From Agelaius tricolor (taxonomy: Eukaryota; Chordata; Aves; Passeriformes; Icteridae), in NCBI GenBank assembly GCA_023055355.1, contig JALJCS010000034.1:4912001-4976000 (forward strand): a stretch of 64,000 nt of DNA, read 5' to 3'. The translations under genes were made by a program, and so were the position numbers. This document shows, piece by piece, positions 23,801 through 36,680 of the stretch (the stretch's first letter is position 1; every line of letters begins with the position of its first letter). The notes beneath the pieces were generated by a model. The model searched no databases and was not told where the DNA came from. It saw only the letters and a list, made by a program, of their open reading frames with translations.

Positions 23801-26580
23801 TAGTAAATAAAGAGGGAAAAAATATTAATTTCTGACATTGCATTTTACAGGTAATTGATTTTTAAAAATGACTTTGCTTTCTCATTTATGGTCAGGAAGC
23901 AATAAAACCACCCCCACAGTTCAGAAATTCACCACAGAGATGTTGCAAGTAGAGAGAGCCAGGAAAAGAGTGAGTGTAAAATACTTTTAAAACCAGGCAT
24001 CACATTTCTCTGTAATGGTGGATAACCTCAATCATTTTCCATTCCTTCTCAGAGCACAAAGGATATCATACTTCTGAGAATTACACCTCAGCCCTTCAAA
24101 TGCTGCTGACCCTGTTATACACCTTAATCAGAGATGAGATTTGTTTTGAATGAACTTGCTGCAGGCAGCCACTGGGCATTAGTCTGGAAACAGCTTTCCT
24201 AAGTCTGTCCCATGCTTCCCAGCGATGTTACTAACATTTTAATGTGTTTTTCCTATGGATTTGAGTGGCTGCAGGTGTTTGTGGGATACTGGGACATAGC
24301 AAATAATTGCAATTTCTTTTTGAGACCACATGGAAGTGTTCTTCAGGTTGTGTTGCTTTCAGAAGGAGCCTTTTGCTGGTGAGAAAAAATTGGTTGGTAC
24401 TTGTATTACATGAGTTTTACAGTTTTCTCTGTGGCACCTTTTCCAAGTTACTGTGGCAGCTGTGGCCTGAGAGTTGTCTCCCTTATGGATGGGCAAATAA
24501 TGTGAGCATCAAAGAGGCGTGCTGGGGTCAGAGGTTGGCTGATGTTTGTTTAATTGAGTCCTGTGCCACAAGCGGGAAAACCCTCAGCAGGGAGCATTGT
24601 CATTCAGGGCACATAAGAATCATGGAATAGGTCAAATAATTTGAGTCTGACCCTCCTGCATCTGGTGGAGCTTTTGGGTTTGGTGTGCAGTGATTTTAAG
24701 CTGCTTTTTCAATTTCCTGATCCTAAATATGCTAAATCTCTTTTTGTGCAATAGTGAAACACAAAGTCCAGGCCCCATCATGAAGGATAGCTACTACTGG
24801 GTTCATATTTTTGAATTATAATAAGATATGTTCTGCAGTGCTCTAGCATTTCCCTTCACATCTAGTTTATGGAGGAAAAAAAAGAAAAAGAAGGTAAAAT
24901 ATGATGAAGAAGTTTTCTCCAGTTTAAAACAATTCTGTTCTGAATGAGATGGCGGGCACAAATCACTGATGGACATGAATGCAGAATGATGTGCTGAGTT
25001 TGCAGTGCAAGCTGAAAAGGAAACAGATATTCCTGTGGGAATGGGAATTTCCCAGTGTGCACATAGTGCCAGTGTGTGCCAGGAACAGCAGATCTTTAAT
25101 GCACAGAAGGGATTTAATGACTTAATGAACCTGCTGTACTGAATCAGTCAAAACCCAGCAAGTAAAGGATTTAGAAAAACATACTGACTTCTGGCAAGAA
25201 CTGCTTATTTACTGGACTTCACTTATTTTATGGGCCATGATAGAGCATTACTTTCACATTATATATGAGGATAATTACCAGAATTTCAGTGAAGTAGCTG
25301 CCTCTTTATTTTCTGGGAAAAGTTCATGCATATACAGAAAAAAGCACTTATTTATACACATGATTTCCCTCAGAATACCCAAAAGCCTGAGGATGTTATA
25401 CCCAAGTGCTCTCCCTGTTGGAATTTAATTTCACTAATAGATGAATATACTGTAGGCTATACCATCCAGGAGAAGATTAATAATTATAATTGTGAGAAAA
25501 AACCAGAAGTGTTTTAATGTATCATAAAGGTCAGACCTAAGTAATCTCCAACAACATCTTAGCATAAGTAAGGCTGCATATAAAAATGAGTTTGAAATTT
25601 TGCACATCCTTCCCCTGCATAAGGCAGAATAGATTCCTCTTTTCCAGTTGAGCTGGGACAATTATAGCATCTGGCAACTCAGCTATGCACATTTTAAATG
25701 TATAGATTCAGAAGGGAATATTATTTAAAAAGCATGCAAAGCATTGTTTTCAGAGAAAAGGAAGCAAAATTTATGTATTGCAAAAAAGTTGGACATGCCT
25801 CTGTTTCAGTTTTAGAAACCTGGCCTATGTTCCTGAAGTGGTTTGGAACCACAGGCCAACTTCCAAGGGGAACACCCTGCTCCCCATGGGGAAGGATTTA
25901 TGATTTTATTCAGGATGTGTGAAACGCGATGATTTTGGCTGGAGTTCAGGAAATAAGAGGGGAGCAGCATCTCCATTCATCTACACCCCTGCCTGTTGTT
26001 AGTGAAGTTTTAATGACCACAAACAAAGGCAGAACATGGGCTGCAGAATGGGAACTGTGTGCTTTGTAAAAATGGCCAAAAATCAGATTGCTTCTGTGAG
26101 CAGAAGCTGCTGGTGCTGGCAGAGCTCTGAAAAACAAGGCTGCAGCTGAAAACAACAGCAGATTCTGAGAGCCCACATTAGGGACCTTCCTTCCAGACCC
26201 TGAGTTCGTGTTCTCTGACCTACTGAAATGATCTGTTACAATTCAGTGTGAACTCAACCTTTGGAAATAGAAGCAGCCAGTAGCGTTTCCAAAATCCGTG
26301 GATGTGCAGACATGTAGCTCTATTCCCGGAATATGCAGGAACTTTTCACCCCCTGAGCTGCACAAATGGACATCTGTGCATTTTGAGGGAAGCTGCTTGA
26401 AATGGAATTTTTAAAACCTAAGTAAAGTTCACAGTATCTAGTCATTTGAAGGAAATGCTTCCCACTGTTCCTTCTCGCTGATAGTTTAGGGTTATCTTAC
26501 ACATGGCAACTTTCCTCTAATGAGAGCAGTGTGTGTGTGTTGGAAGAATCCCTATCTGAAAGAAGCAGTGCTGAGCCAGA
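20874..26580. other. Non-coding unique stretch
   Basis: No supported gene in 5.7 kb. It contains A16 at 21631-21646. The largest frames are 107 aa (24307-24630, plus) and 88 aa (22077-22343, minus), both unmatched. The segment at 21000-21110, with TTTATCTCGGGAATGCGTAG, is the only part that drew attention as possibly regulatory. Confidence 0.65.
21631..21646. repeat. Poly-A run (A16)
   Basis: Sixteen consecutive A. No retroposon body is recognised upstream. Confidence 0.9.
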
Positions 26581-27140
26581 TCCCTGGCTTGCATCCATTG
26601 CCTTGCATGAGGGAATTCCTCAGTACCCCTGAGCTTCAGGAGCCTGGCCCCTGCAGCACCCTCTTGCTATGCCTTCCATAGGGGAACACCTTTGGGATGT
26701 GGCTGAGGCTGGCCAGGAGGGAGGCTTAAACAGTCTGTGAACTCTGGCAAGCCCCAGCTGCTGCAGCAGCCCTTGGGAGGATGTTGAAGACAATTTGGAA
26801 CAGTCTGGAGCAGCTCTGAGCTGCTGAGTGGGGTCCCTGCAGGCCCCTGCCTGGGATGAAAAGTCAGGAGATTGTTGTGGATCCTTGTCTGGCTGTGGGA
26901 GGTGGTGGCCAAGTATCTGCACTGAAATACGTGGTCTGTACCATCAAAAGAGACACACGGGCCTTGCTGGGTGGGAGTGTGAGGCCCCTGCCTCTCATCT
27001 AAACACATCTGAATTTTGTAAGCAAGGCAATAACCTAATGAAAGCCTGGAAGCAGCAGATATTGCCTGAGAGGCTGAAAGTGAGAAGGGAACTCATGAGC
27101 TGGGGTCCACCTGGGATGTGTGAGAGCCTTGAGGTCATTG
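26581..27140. other. GC-richer patch without recognisable gene
   Basis: The stretch is visibly richer in G and C than its flanks. Both strands carry frames over 100 codons (26828-27160 plus, 110 aa; 26667-27008 and 26620-26922 minus, 113 and 100 aa). Overlapping frames on both strands in a GC-richer patch reflect fewer stop codons rather than coding. No LTR boundaries or CR1 phrases are seen. It could be a diverged repeat or part of a non-coding transcript. Confidence 0.5.
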
Positions 27141-27879
27141 ACAAAGATGTCTTGACTTGAAACCCTGAACTTTCTTTGGGATGTGCTGTGCACTGGAATA
27201 GGCAAGTAGGGAGTGATTTATTGGCATTTTATGCAGATAGAAGAGCCTCTCTGAAGGGAGACAAGTTTGCTATTGAAATGGGTTTCTTTGTGATGGAAAT
27301 AAAAATAAAATGCTAGGCCTGTTTCATACCATGATGTAGATTGAAATCTTCCCCATGGCCTTGGAGAGAGAGAGAGAGATGGTTCATACCCATCACAAAT
27401 ATATGTCAGCTACCATTACATTTTTCACATAGTACCCAACACATGCACATTATGGATCTGTGATCAAGGCAAAGCTTCCACAGCCTCAAACTGATCAAAA
27501 AGCAGCAGCAATGTAGCAGTATGCCCCTGGGAAACCAGAACATCACCACTACAGGTGTTAGCTGCTGCAAATTAAAAATCTGAGACTCTTACCATGCTAA
27601 GCTCTCATGTCTTTCTGCCTTGTCATGTACTAATACTCCTAAAGAAATAAAATATCAAAATGTAATTACAGAGTAGATTGTTGACTTTCCCTTGGCTGGA
27701 ATATGCATCCAGCTGCTTTGCTAATATTGCCATTCAGGTACAATTTAAAATCAGCAGAGAAAGTCATTCCAGAACCTGTACCAGAAGGTCACAAACTCCC
27801 TTTGAAAGCACTGATACTTCCTTTTGTTCACTCTTATGTATCTGATTACAAATTACTAAATCCTACTGCTATTTGAGAA
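27141..27879. other. Non-coding stretch with GA microsatellite
   Basis: Nothing coding is recognisable. A (GA)8 run lies at 27364-27379. The rest is unique AT-rich sequence. Confidence 0.65.
27364..27379. repeat. (GA)8 microsatellite
   Basis: Eight GA units without interruption. Simple sequence. Confidence 0.9.
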
Positions 27880-28120
27880 CTTTTAGATTCTAATCAGTAC
27901 TTTGATGAATGTACAGCACAATAATGCAGATGAGTGATGTCACTCTTTAAGCACACAGCAGCGTGCACGGACAAAAAAGTGGAGAAACCATTCAAAAGCT
28001 CTGGGACCTTTGTTATCTGGGAGCTTCCTTTGTAACCCATCCCGACTGTAAATTGTTGCCTAACAACTTGACATTGTTAAAGTGTCTAATTAAACCTTAA
28101 AAAAACACCCCATGAAAATA
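27880..28120. promoter_or_regulatory. Candidate conserved non-coding element
   Basis: Unique sequence with CAGCGTGCACGGAC, CCATCCCGACTG, a TTGTTGCCTAACAA inverted repeat (5-bp arms, 4-base loop, near 28055) and two ATTGTT SOX-type cores about 20 bp apart, then TCTAATTAAACC. It has no frame of note. The call is an inference from motif density. Confidence 0.3.
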
Positions 28121-29005
28121 CAAAATGTTCATCTTAGATTGTGAAGGGTTGCCTTTATGTTGGTAAAATAGAATGAAAATCCGGGATAAGGAAATGCTAC
28201 AGAGGTTGACTTGAATAAATAAGAAGGAAACATGAGTAAGTTCAACAATGTCACCATTAAAGAGCTTTTCTTTAGGAACTAGATAACTTCCTAATGCTTT
28301 GTCCTACAGCATAAAAGACTTTATTAAATGAAATAGAGGTAAACATCACAGGCTTTTTTAATGCAATAAAAGAAAAACAATGTAGCCAGGTTAAAAGATA
28401 CGCAAAAAATTCTTAAAAGGCTCTTTTTGTAAAATGTAATGAAACCCAGTGGTTGAAATGAAAATCATAAACATAATCTGTGTAATTTTTCTGCTGCAGG
28501 TGGCGTGGTCCTGATCTGTTCTTTTAGTCTGTTTAAAACACTTATATTCAGTATTTTCATTTGGTATGAAAATTCCATAGGACTGTTCTTGGTTAAATCA
28601 GTGCTGAAGGATGTGAGGACAGTGCTAAGAATTTAGGAAAGGGAATAAATGCAGAGGTCTGCTTCTGATACCTCTTCAACACCATCTGGCAAGGGATGAT
28701 GCCCATCCTTTCTGATTCAGTCTTTATAATTTTCTGCCTGTGTGATTATGCTTTATGATGTCAATATTCTTTTAATGTAGATTATAAAGGAGGGACCTTG
28801 CCTTAGTTTAAAACATGCACCATTAAACTAGGATAATTGGGGAATTTGCTGTAAAAAGAACTTTCCTGCCACCTCACACTGTGTCTTGGTAGTAGTTTGT
28901 TATGTGGTGCACCCTTTTCAGAGGTGCTGCTACCTGAAAGCATCCACCTTTTAATAACCTTCTTTCTTTTCTCTGCCAGATAAAACAGACTTCTGACACT
29001 CCCAG
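28121..29005. other. Non-coding AT-rich stretch
   Basis: Nothing recognisable. The minus-strand frame 28803-29045 (80 aa) crosses into the tandem duplication at 29006 and has no family resemblance. Confidence 0.65.
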
Positions 29006-29060
29006 CTGAAGTACAAGAAGAGGACTTCACAGACCTGAAGTACAAGAAAAGGACTTTCTG
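29006..29060. repeat. 29-bp tandem duplication, two copies
   Basis: CTGAAGTACAAGAAGAGGAC starts at 29006, and CTGAAGTACAAGAAAAGGAC starts at 29035. They agree over about 20 bases with one substitution and then diverge. Local slippage duplication. Confidence 0.85.
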
Positions 29061-32000
29061 CTACCTTTTAGGTAATCAATGGTGTTTCTTGGTTGTAAAT
29101 GGGATTAAGTCATGTGGTGATTGAAATAGTGTAAAAATACCAAACCGCTTGCAAGTCTGCCACCAGAAGTGAACACATATTTGATGGTACAGGGTCTAAT
29201 GATAGTTTTTCATTCAGTGCTTATTTTCAGCTCAAGAATTATAAACCAGCTTCACTGCTCCACTCTTGGAAATTAATCCTATATTTCTTTATTTTCCTAT
29301 CCCCTTCTTTATGGGTGTATATATACATTTGTACAACTGCAATTGCCTGTGCTGTTTTATCTGGGAAGCCCATTGTACAAACCTAAAGCTTTTCCCTGCT
29401 CAAAGTAGGTTTTGTCTGCAGTGTCACTTTGATTATGGCAGGGTCCTGTCTTTTCAACACTTAAGCATGTTGTGTGTCACCACATGATTGACATTTAAAG
29501 CTGCTTTAGCAGTGGAAGTCAGTCTCACTTCCATACTTTTCCCCCTTGTTGATCTTAATATGGGAAGTCACTATCCTCTAACTGGACAAATTTGTTTCAA
29601 AATGAGCTTGAAAAGCACGCGGGTCATAGCAACTGTATCAGTTCATATCATTCCCCCTCCTTCCTCTTCTTCCATCATCTCTAATACATCTAATGCACTT
29701 TAAAAGATCCTGGGAATAAGATAAGCTGGAAGAAGTCTCCAGTTCTTTCAAAAGGGATCAGGGATTCTGAAAAATGGGAAGGGGTCACTTTGAATCTGTG
29801 TAAGTATGAGAAAGGCAGGCATGCCAGTCCAGATGGTCTTTCTTTATACTTTTTATGCTATAAAAAGGGGCATTACTGTTTCTTGCATGGAAGGGTTTTT
29901 ATGATCAAGAGCAGAAGAAAAGGATTTAGAATTGTTAATATACTGCTTGAGTGCTTAGCCATTTATATTTACAGTAATTGCTTCTGGAAAAAAAAGTCCT
30001 TCTCCTGCCAAGTGTAGGAAAAATAAAGGCTGATTGAATTAAGTCTGGGAACCAGTTTGATTAGAAACTGAAACAAATCTCCTAGGACTTTAGAAACCCA
30101 GTTCATTTGTGGCATTCCTTCCATATAATGGGCTCTGATGCTTGATACTGAATGATAAGAAATGCTTGTTTCTGAAAACAGCTGTTGTGGGTTTGGTAGT
30201 TTGGAACTGCTTTTGAGAGCTGAATGTAAACCATAAATATGTGAAAATGCAGGCAAGTCAGATTGCTCCTCCAGATAGGACTGGAACCCATGGTCATTGC
30301 TTCAAAATCATTCACAGAAAAGTAGTAGAATTACACCTTTCACTTTTGGAAAGAAAAGCAAGACCACTATTATTACAGTGAGACTGTCCAGGGTCTGTAA
30401 TGCGTGCTCTGTGACTTAGAGCAGGCACTGGGTGGTACCACAGATCAGCATTTTGGTGTTTTCTGTTTTCTGAACTCTACCCTCATCCCAGCCATTATGC
30501 TGGGATGGTGCTGGCATTCCTTCAGAATCTGATTAAAAGAAAAAACATTTCTGTTCTGCACTCATGTTAACATTACTCAGGCCTCCAAATGCTTGAAAAA
30601 TTATGGCCCTGCTTTCTAACTTTTCCATCTCTCATTAAAACTTGCAAGGGATGCTTGGCTCTAAGTGCTTTGCAGAGTTTGGAGCCCTTCACCTTTAGCA
30701 TGGTTTCAAGTGCAAACTTGAAAATTGGTTTCTTACAGCATTTTGTGGGGCACAAGTTGGGAGCTGAGAGCAACAAACTCCTTTGGTCATGAGATGAGCT
30801 TCACTTCACTCTTGTTGTTTCCAGTCACCATAGTTAAGTTAGGTGTGAATTCCTTCGGTCATCCCACAGGCTCTAGACTTCTGTGTGTCACAGTCCCTGA
30901 AAAAACTCTGTAGTTTTGCACATTTTTAAACAGAAAAATTACTTTTTTTTTCCTTTATTCCTAATTGTAAAAATGGCATTAAAAAAAATAAGGTCTGTAG
31001 TGACAAATGCATTTCACAGGTAGTTCTGTTTTGCAGATAGCTCTTCGAAAATGATGAAAGTAACAATAATTATCATTTTATATAATGTATAATTATCTAT
31101 TATTTACAGAATAAAGAGTGAATAGTGGAAGTAAAGATCATGTCATAACCTGCTGTATGAAGTGCTAGAGAGGAGCGCTTTTTTCATGTGGCTGCATTTT
31201 TCATCATTCAGAAATTGTGGGAAAGTGTTTCTAAAATACAGCATGGGCAGACACTGAATTTCAAATTGGATTTCATGGAGCAGACAACACAACAATGAAT
31301 TAATGCTGACTTAATTTTAAAAATATTTTAACACCTGTTTTTTGGAATCAAATGATCATAGTAGAGTCTTGTTGAATGAAACTGTTATTAGACTATTTTA
31401 ATGCCATTTTGGCATATTTTATACGAGGATTGAACAATGCAAATTTAGTCCATGCTTTGGAAAAAGGTTTTCACCCACTTTGATGTGCAATGGAGTAATA
31501 TTTGATGTAATTTTTTTCAGAGCAGTGTGTAAAGAACTGTGTGCATAAGGCGTGCAGTTGCAGTTTGCATACACAAACTTTATGCAAATATAAATAAAAA
31601 ACCCCATGTGGTGTAAGCCTGAAGTGTAATGTACAGATACTCTATGTGTAGTTGTGAAAAAAAAAATCTTTTTCTAACCTGGCTTCCTTAGAACAAATTC
31701 ATCCTGTTACACCAGGATGATACACTGAAATCTGTTCTATCTTCTGCCTTAGCAACACAAAACTTTTACCAAAAAAAGGAGTAAATTAGAAGCTTTTGGA
31801 TTATAGACCTTTCCAAAACATTGGACATATGCATATGTAATTTATTGACTGTATTCAGGAAGTAGATGGAATGAAAGCTTGATGAATTAACATGTTCAAA
31901 TGAAGGTTATATGACATTTACCAATGATTTTTGTGACACAAATCTGGGGAGCAGATGGAAGGGATGGAGGAGGATATAGCTGATATTTCATTGCATTCTT

Positions 32001-32620
32001 GCACATTTTCTGTGGTTTCTGTTCGGTTTGGTTGTGTGTTTGGTGAGATCTGCTGCATGGCTCCACAGCCACTTGGACTCTATGCCAGAGCATTCTCGGG
32101 TGCACTCGATAATTTTACGGCTATTGGTATCCTGTAGGATACCCCACCTCCCTAAAGGAGCCCAAATAATTTTTAGAGGGTTCTGTGGATGTGAGTTCAG
32201 TCTCAGGCTTAGGAAAAAGAAAGGATTCATTTCACCCTGGAGACTGAGGAGGAAGGAAGACAGCTGGGAAAAGGAAGGACAAGGGAGCAATGGAAAGATA
32301 GGCAAAGGAAAGTGAGAGAAAGCATCAGGTCTAGAGGGGAGTATGAAGGAGGAAAAAAATTGCAGTCAGGCATTGTTTTCCTTTGCTCTAAATGCCCCAT
32401 AAGCAGAGCAGTCAACAGGCAGACAATTATAGCACCAGGCACTTTGGATTACATTAGGGTGCAGAACAAGCTTTGCTCACCATGGTTTATGATATCCTCT
32501 GAACCCTCTGGAAGGATAAATGATATAACTTGATGTGACTCATACAGGAAAGCAGATAATCAGTGGTGTGCCATAATGCAAGTGAGAAAAAGACAAAATA
32601 GTCAAAGAGTGCTTACACTG
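29061..32620. other. Non-coding unique stretch
   Basis: No supported gene. The largest frames are 105 aa (31988-32305, minus) and two of 95 aa (29969-30256 minus; 32028-32315 plus), on opposite strands and unmatched. AT-rich patches such as 31060-31115 are low in complexity but not a defined repeat. Confidence 0.65.
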
Positions 32621-32628
32621 TGTTACTT

Positions 32629-32686
32629 TTATCTTCTGATATTGTTTATCATATTGGTATTATCATGATTATTTGCTAATGTTATC
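32629..32686. promoter_or_regulatory. Cluster of four TTATC (GATAA) motifs
   Basis: TTATC occurs at 32629-32633, 32646-32650, 32660-32664 and 32682-32686, all on the plus strand within 58 bp. GATAA is the core bound by GATA-family zinc-finger factors. The DNA around it is AT-rich, so chance raises the expected count. Four copies in one orientation are still suggestive of a regulatory cluster. Confidence 0.35.
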
Positions 32687-32689
32687 ATA

Positions 32690-35600
32690 TCACCTAATGA
32701 CAAAAATTCCAGGCTTGGAGCCAGGATCCTAGACAAAACATCCTAATGCTTATGGCAGTTTCTCCCTTTGCTGGTTATTAAATTTTTTCTGTGAATGAAA
32801 ATGACGATAGCAGCGAGGGAAAATGTACACCATGCCAGGACCAATTTCCTGCCACACCAAGAGTGATGCACACAACAGCCTCCTGCAGCTGGAATGATGC
32901 TCTGGGATGGAAGGAACCTGAATTAGGACCTGAGGAGTGTGGCTGGAGTGACCTCTGGAATTGTGCTGCTGGCACTGAGGTCACAGATGCCTCCTTTAGT
33001 CTTCCAGGCTGTAATGCCTTCCTGCACACTGAAAAATGAAAATGCAGGAAAATAGGTCTGGCAGGGCAGGGAGGTGTTCAGGCTGAGGTTTCAGTATGGG
33101 TTTTCTGTAGGGATATCAGCTTCATGGCAAAGTTAAAACCTTCCCATCCATATCTGCATTTTACTGCCTTTTCTCTTCTTGTTTCTTGTTTCTACTTATT
33201 AAGTTATACTAAAGGGTACAGAGCAGACACCTGATGAAAATGGAGTGCCCTGGTTTTTCCAAAAAGTGACTAATAATTTAAAAACCCCTATCATCTGTAG
33301 TTTTATGGGGAACCTTGATTTATGTGTCCTATTTTTCTAAACCCCTTTTCTTAATCCTTTTGTAGGCAGACTTGACATTTCCCAGAATTAGCTAATGTTA
33401 TACCAGTAAAAATGTCCCTTGAAAAAGGGAAATATAAGGAACTTTTCTACTGAGGGTTGCATTCAATCATATTTTTTCCATGAGATCATGCTTCTGTGGA
33501 GTTCCTAGCCTCTCATTGGAAGATCCTACTGGATCTTGAACTGCAGTGAGTGTCCCTTAGATTCATTAGTAGCTTATATTGGAAGCAAAGGGCTTCTGAG
33601 CTTTTCAGCTGGAATTCAACAACATTATTCTTAGGCAGGAAGGTGAAAATTTATTTACTGAAAGTAAAATATTTGTTCTGGCCAGAATGCCATTTTTGCC
33701 ACTAGCACTGATGCCTTTTAGATGAAATTTTGGTAGTAGCCTAGTAAGCCTGTGATGACAAACACAGGTGAATTTAATAAAAATTCAGTCTGCTCTCATT
33801 CCTTTTGGTGTAAATCCAGAGTATTTTACTGAAATCTATTGCCATCTGAGTAAACTTTGTTTCCAGGGGCTGCCAGTGTACACCTCATTTGGTGTTATCA
33901 GCCCAGGTATATTTAGGTTTTCTCATCACCATAGAAAGCAAGGAAAAGTAACCAATCTACTTTACAAATAACCAAGTGACATAAACTCATGTTACTGGTG
34001 TGGCAATTATCTGGTCTGGTAATTATGACCAATGGTAGCTGCAATAACAATATTAATTAAATAATGCAAAACTGACCTCCTGAAGGCAGTATTTCTGTCC
34101 TTTACAGACAGAACTGAACAGAACTGTGTAGACAGACTGCACCCAAGAGATTAAATAGCCTGTCTAGCAGAAGTTTCACCTCCCTTTTTGAATGTCCCAG
34201 AATTTCCAGTTTTGATCCCCTAAATGGAGGGATTGGAAGTGGCAGTCAGAACTTGCTGAGGCTCTGGGTGTGCTGCACTGACCATGCCAAGCACTCCAAT
34301 GCAGATGCTCTGAGATCAGTGGTACCTGCCTGGATTGAGCAGCTGAGCCTAAGGGTTCTGGTTTACGCTTTTGGATCCGGCCTGGGCTTTTCCATGTCAG
34401 AAACTATTTAAACAGCTATTAGGCCTGCAACAAATTGCAGTGGAAAGATCAACAGAGCATGGAGAAGCTCTGTTTACAAGGTACCAGTGACCACTTGCAT
34501 AACAAACCTGTCAATGATTTATAAAGTGTGCAGACACGGTACCACAGAAAGTCTCACTCAAAACAATTGGTTACTCATTGCTGCATGGTTTCAGTGATCT
34601 CCTCATCTTCCTGGATGTGCTGGACAGCAGGAAGGCCCTGCCCTTCTCTTTAGTACTTGATGATCCTTGGACAACTTTGCTGCCCTCCCTGTAAATGAAT
34701 GTCAGCTTTCCTACAGAAGGACAGGGCTGCCTGCTGAAGTACAATGCCTGTTTTATTTGAATGTTCTCTGGGAAACAATTTAGAGAGCATCTATATTAAA
34801 CAATTCCTGTGCTACAGTGTTTGTACCTCAAAGAGTTAGGTCAAGGGTTTTGGATCAAAGCCTAGCTGAGGCTGCACACATCATGGGGCCCAGGGAGAGA
34901 AGCATTAAATTTCTTGCTTAAAATTGGCTGTTAAATGCAAATGCATCATCCTTTGTGTCCGAGCTGAGTATTCTGTATTTTCTTCAGGCAGCAAACTGTT
35001 GAACAGATTCCACTTCATTTCAAGGTCTTTCCATCAGGCTCCTGATGAATTCATTAAGCTATTTATTCATTACAGGTGATGAAAGGTATATAACCTTTCC
35101 GGAAAGGAAGTGGTCTGCTCCATTAATAAATCTAGTTTTGGAAACTAAAGATGTGCTAGAATGAAATACCTGGAAGCAACAGTGCTGAAACATGAGCAAA
35201 GCAATTGTAATGGCAGCTTTGGAAGGAGGCTGCTCACAGGGGAGTGGATGAACCTTGTGAAGTGTCCTGATGGTCTGAAACTTCAGGCTTTGCTGGATCA
35301 GGGGAGAAAGTACATTTCTTCCCAGATTTTCTCTCAGTTGAAGCTTGATTGTGGTATTGTTGTTAAATTTGTTGGCAGAGGGAATTGCCCATGGGTATAC
35401 TTTCTGTAGCAGTTGCATGCCAATGGAAAATGTTTTATAGCCATGGCAGTGTTAGAGTATCTCTGTGATCTTCCTTAATGATTGGACACAGTCCAGTCAA
35501 AAATATGTTGGGATACAAATATAATCTGTGTTTGTGGAAAACCAAACATCTCAGCTAAGACCTGAGTAGATCCTCCTCAGTGCTGACTGTGAACAAGGTA

Positions 35601-36180
35601 GGAACCAGGTCAAGTAAAGAGAAATAAATATTGACATCATATGAAAGCTGCAGTGTTTTAAACCTGTAGTTGTTTTGCATTGGAGTACCAATACATGATA
35701 CAACCAACTTAAATGCTACCGCTGTTCTATTTAATTTGGGACTCTCCCTCCCCACTCTTTCCCAGTAATTCCATTTTGATCTTGTGGAAAAGATTCTGCC
35801 CTGCACGAAGCTCTCAAAAGCGCTGCAAGGCTACTGTGGACAAAGTGGCTCCAGTCAGTCACTTACCAGACACAATGTACATTTTTATGGTTTAATGCAG
35901 ACTCAAAATAAGAGCCACATTTTTAAATTTTAGCATGAGAAGTCATGTGCACCCACAAATCACACTGCTGTCATCAGGGTCTTAAAAAAGCTATCTTTTT
36001 CAGAGAAAAACTTGTCTAATGCAGTTAAACAAAGCACATTACAGGAGAAGCAAATCTACAGAAGGGAATTTAGTGTGCTACCTATTAGTACCTTTTAGGG
36101 TCCTTTTTCTGTGCTTCAAATATTAGATAGCAAGCTGGAAAAAAGTATCATCTTCCTTCAAGAATGTATTTCTTACTTCA
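32690..36180. other. Non-coding unique stretch
   Basis: No supported gene. The Cys-containing frame at 32791-33039 (plus, 82 aa) overlaps an equally long minus-strand frame (32778-33029), so neither is favoured. The 119-aa minus frame at 35059-35418 is unmatched. No repeats with a clear consensus were seen. Confidence 0.6.
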
Positions 36181-36680
36181 ACATAAATATTAGTGTCTTA
36201 TAATGCAAGTTTGTCAGTGCGTGAATGACAAACTTATTGTGCAGCAAGCAAATGCTTCGTGCTATTGAAAGAGTTTTCCTTAATAAAATGCAGAGGCTAG
36301 AATGTTAAATCTTTTGAAGTTGCTCCTAAACATGTAATATTTAGCTTGAGAAGCAATAGTGAGGAAATGAACATGATAAGAGCTCATTCAGTAACAGCCC
36401 TAAATTGATTATTTCCTTCCTTATGTAAACTTATCAGTCAGCCCTTTGGGCTCACTTCCGAATACCAGCTCAGCACAAGAGTCTTATCACAAGGAAATGG
36501 AATGTAAAAGCCCTGACAATTTTGATAAGGCACGTACTTTGGTTATGATCCTATCTCTCCCCTCCTCCCTTTTAAATAATTCATCTGCACTAAAAGGGGA
36601 GATACCCTCCCTGTAACTTTGGTATAAATAAAAGTTGATGTAGTTATAGTCAGAATTAACCCTGATTATTTGTCCTGCTG
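36181..36680. promoter_or_regulatory. Candidate conserved non-coding block with hairpin
   Basis: A 500-bp unique block with no frame over 60 codons. It contains a perfect 10-bp inverted repeat (AAGTTTGTCA at 36207-36216, TGACAAACTT at 36226-36235, loop of 9), two CTTATCA words near 36430 and 36483 and a GATAAGG near 36523. The density of A/T-rich transcription-factor-like words is high. Regulatory function is inferred only. Confidence 0.35.

Noticed and set aside
24612..24640. AGAATCATGGAATAGG as a CR1 tail start
   Set aside because: Only about 16 bases match and the following sequence does not continue the CR1 consensus.
26581..27140. GC-richer patch as a solo LTR
   Set aside because: No TG...CA boundaries with target-site duplication, and no clear polyadenylation signal or primer-binding site.
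32791..33039. Cys-containing 82-codon frame as a small secreted protein
   Set aside because: No signal peptide, irregular Cys spacing, and an 83-codon frame on the opposite strand covers the same bases.
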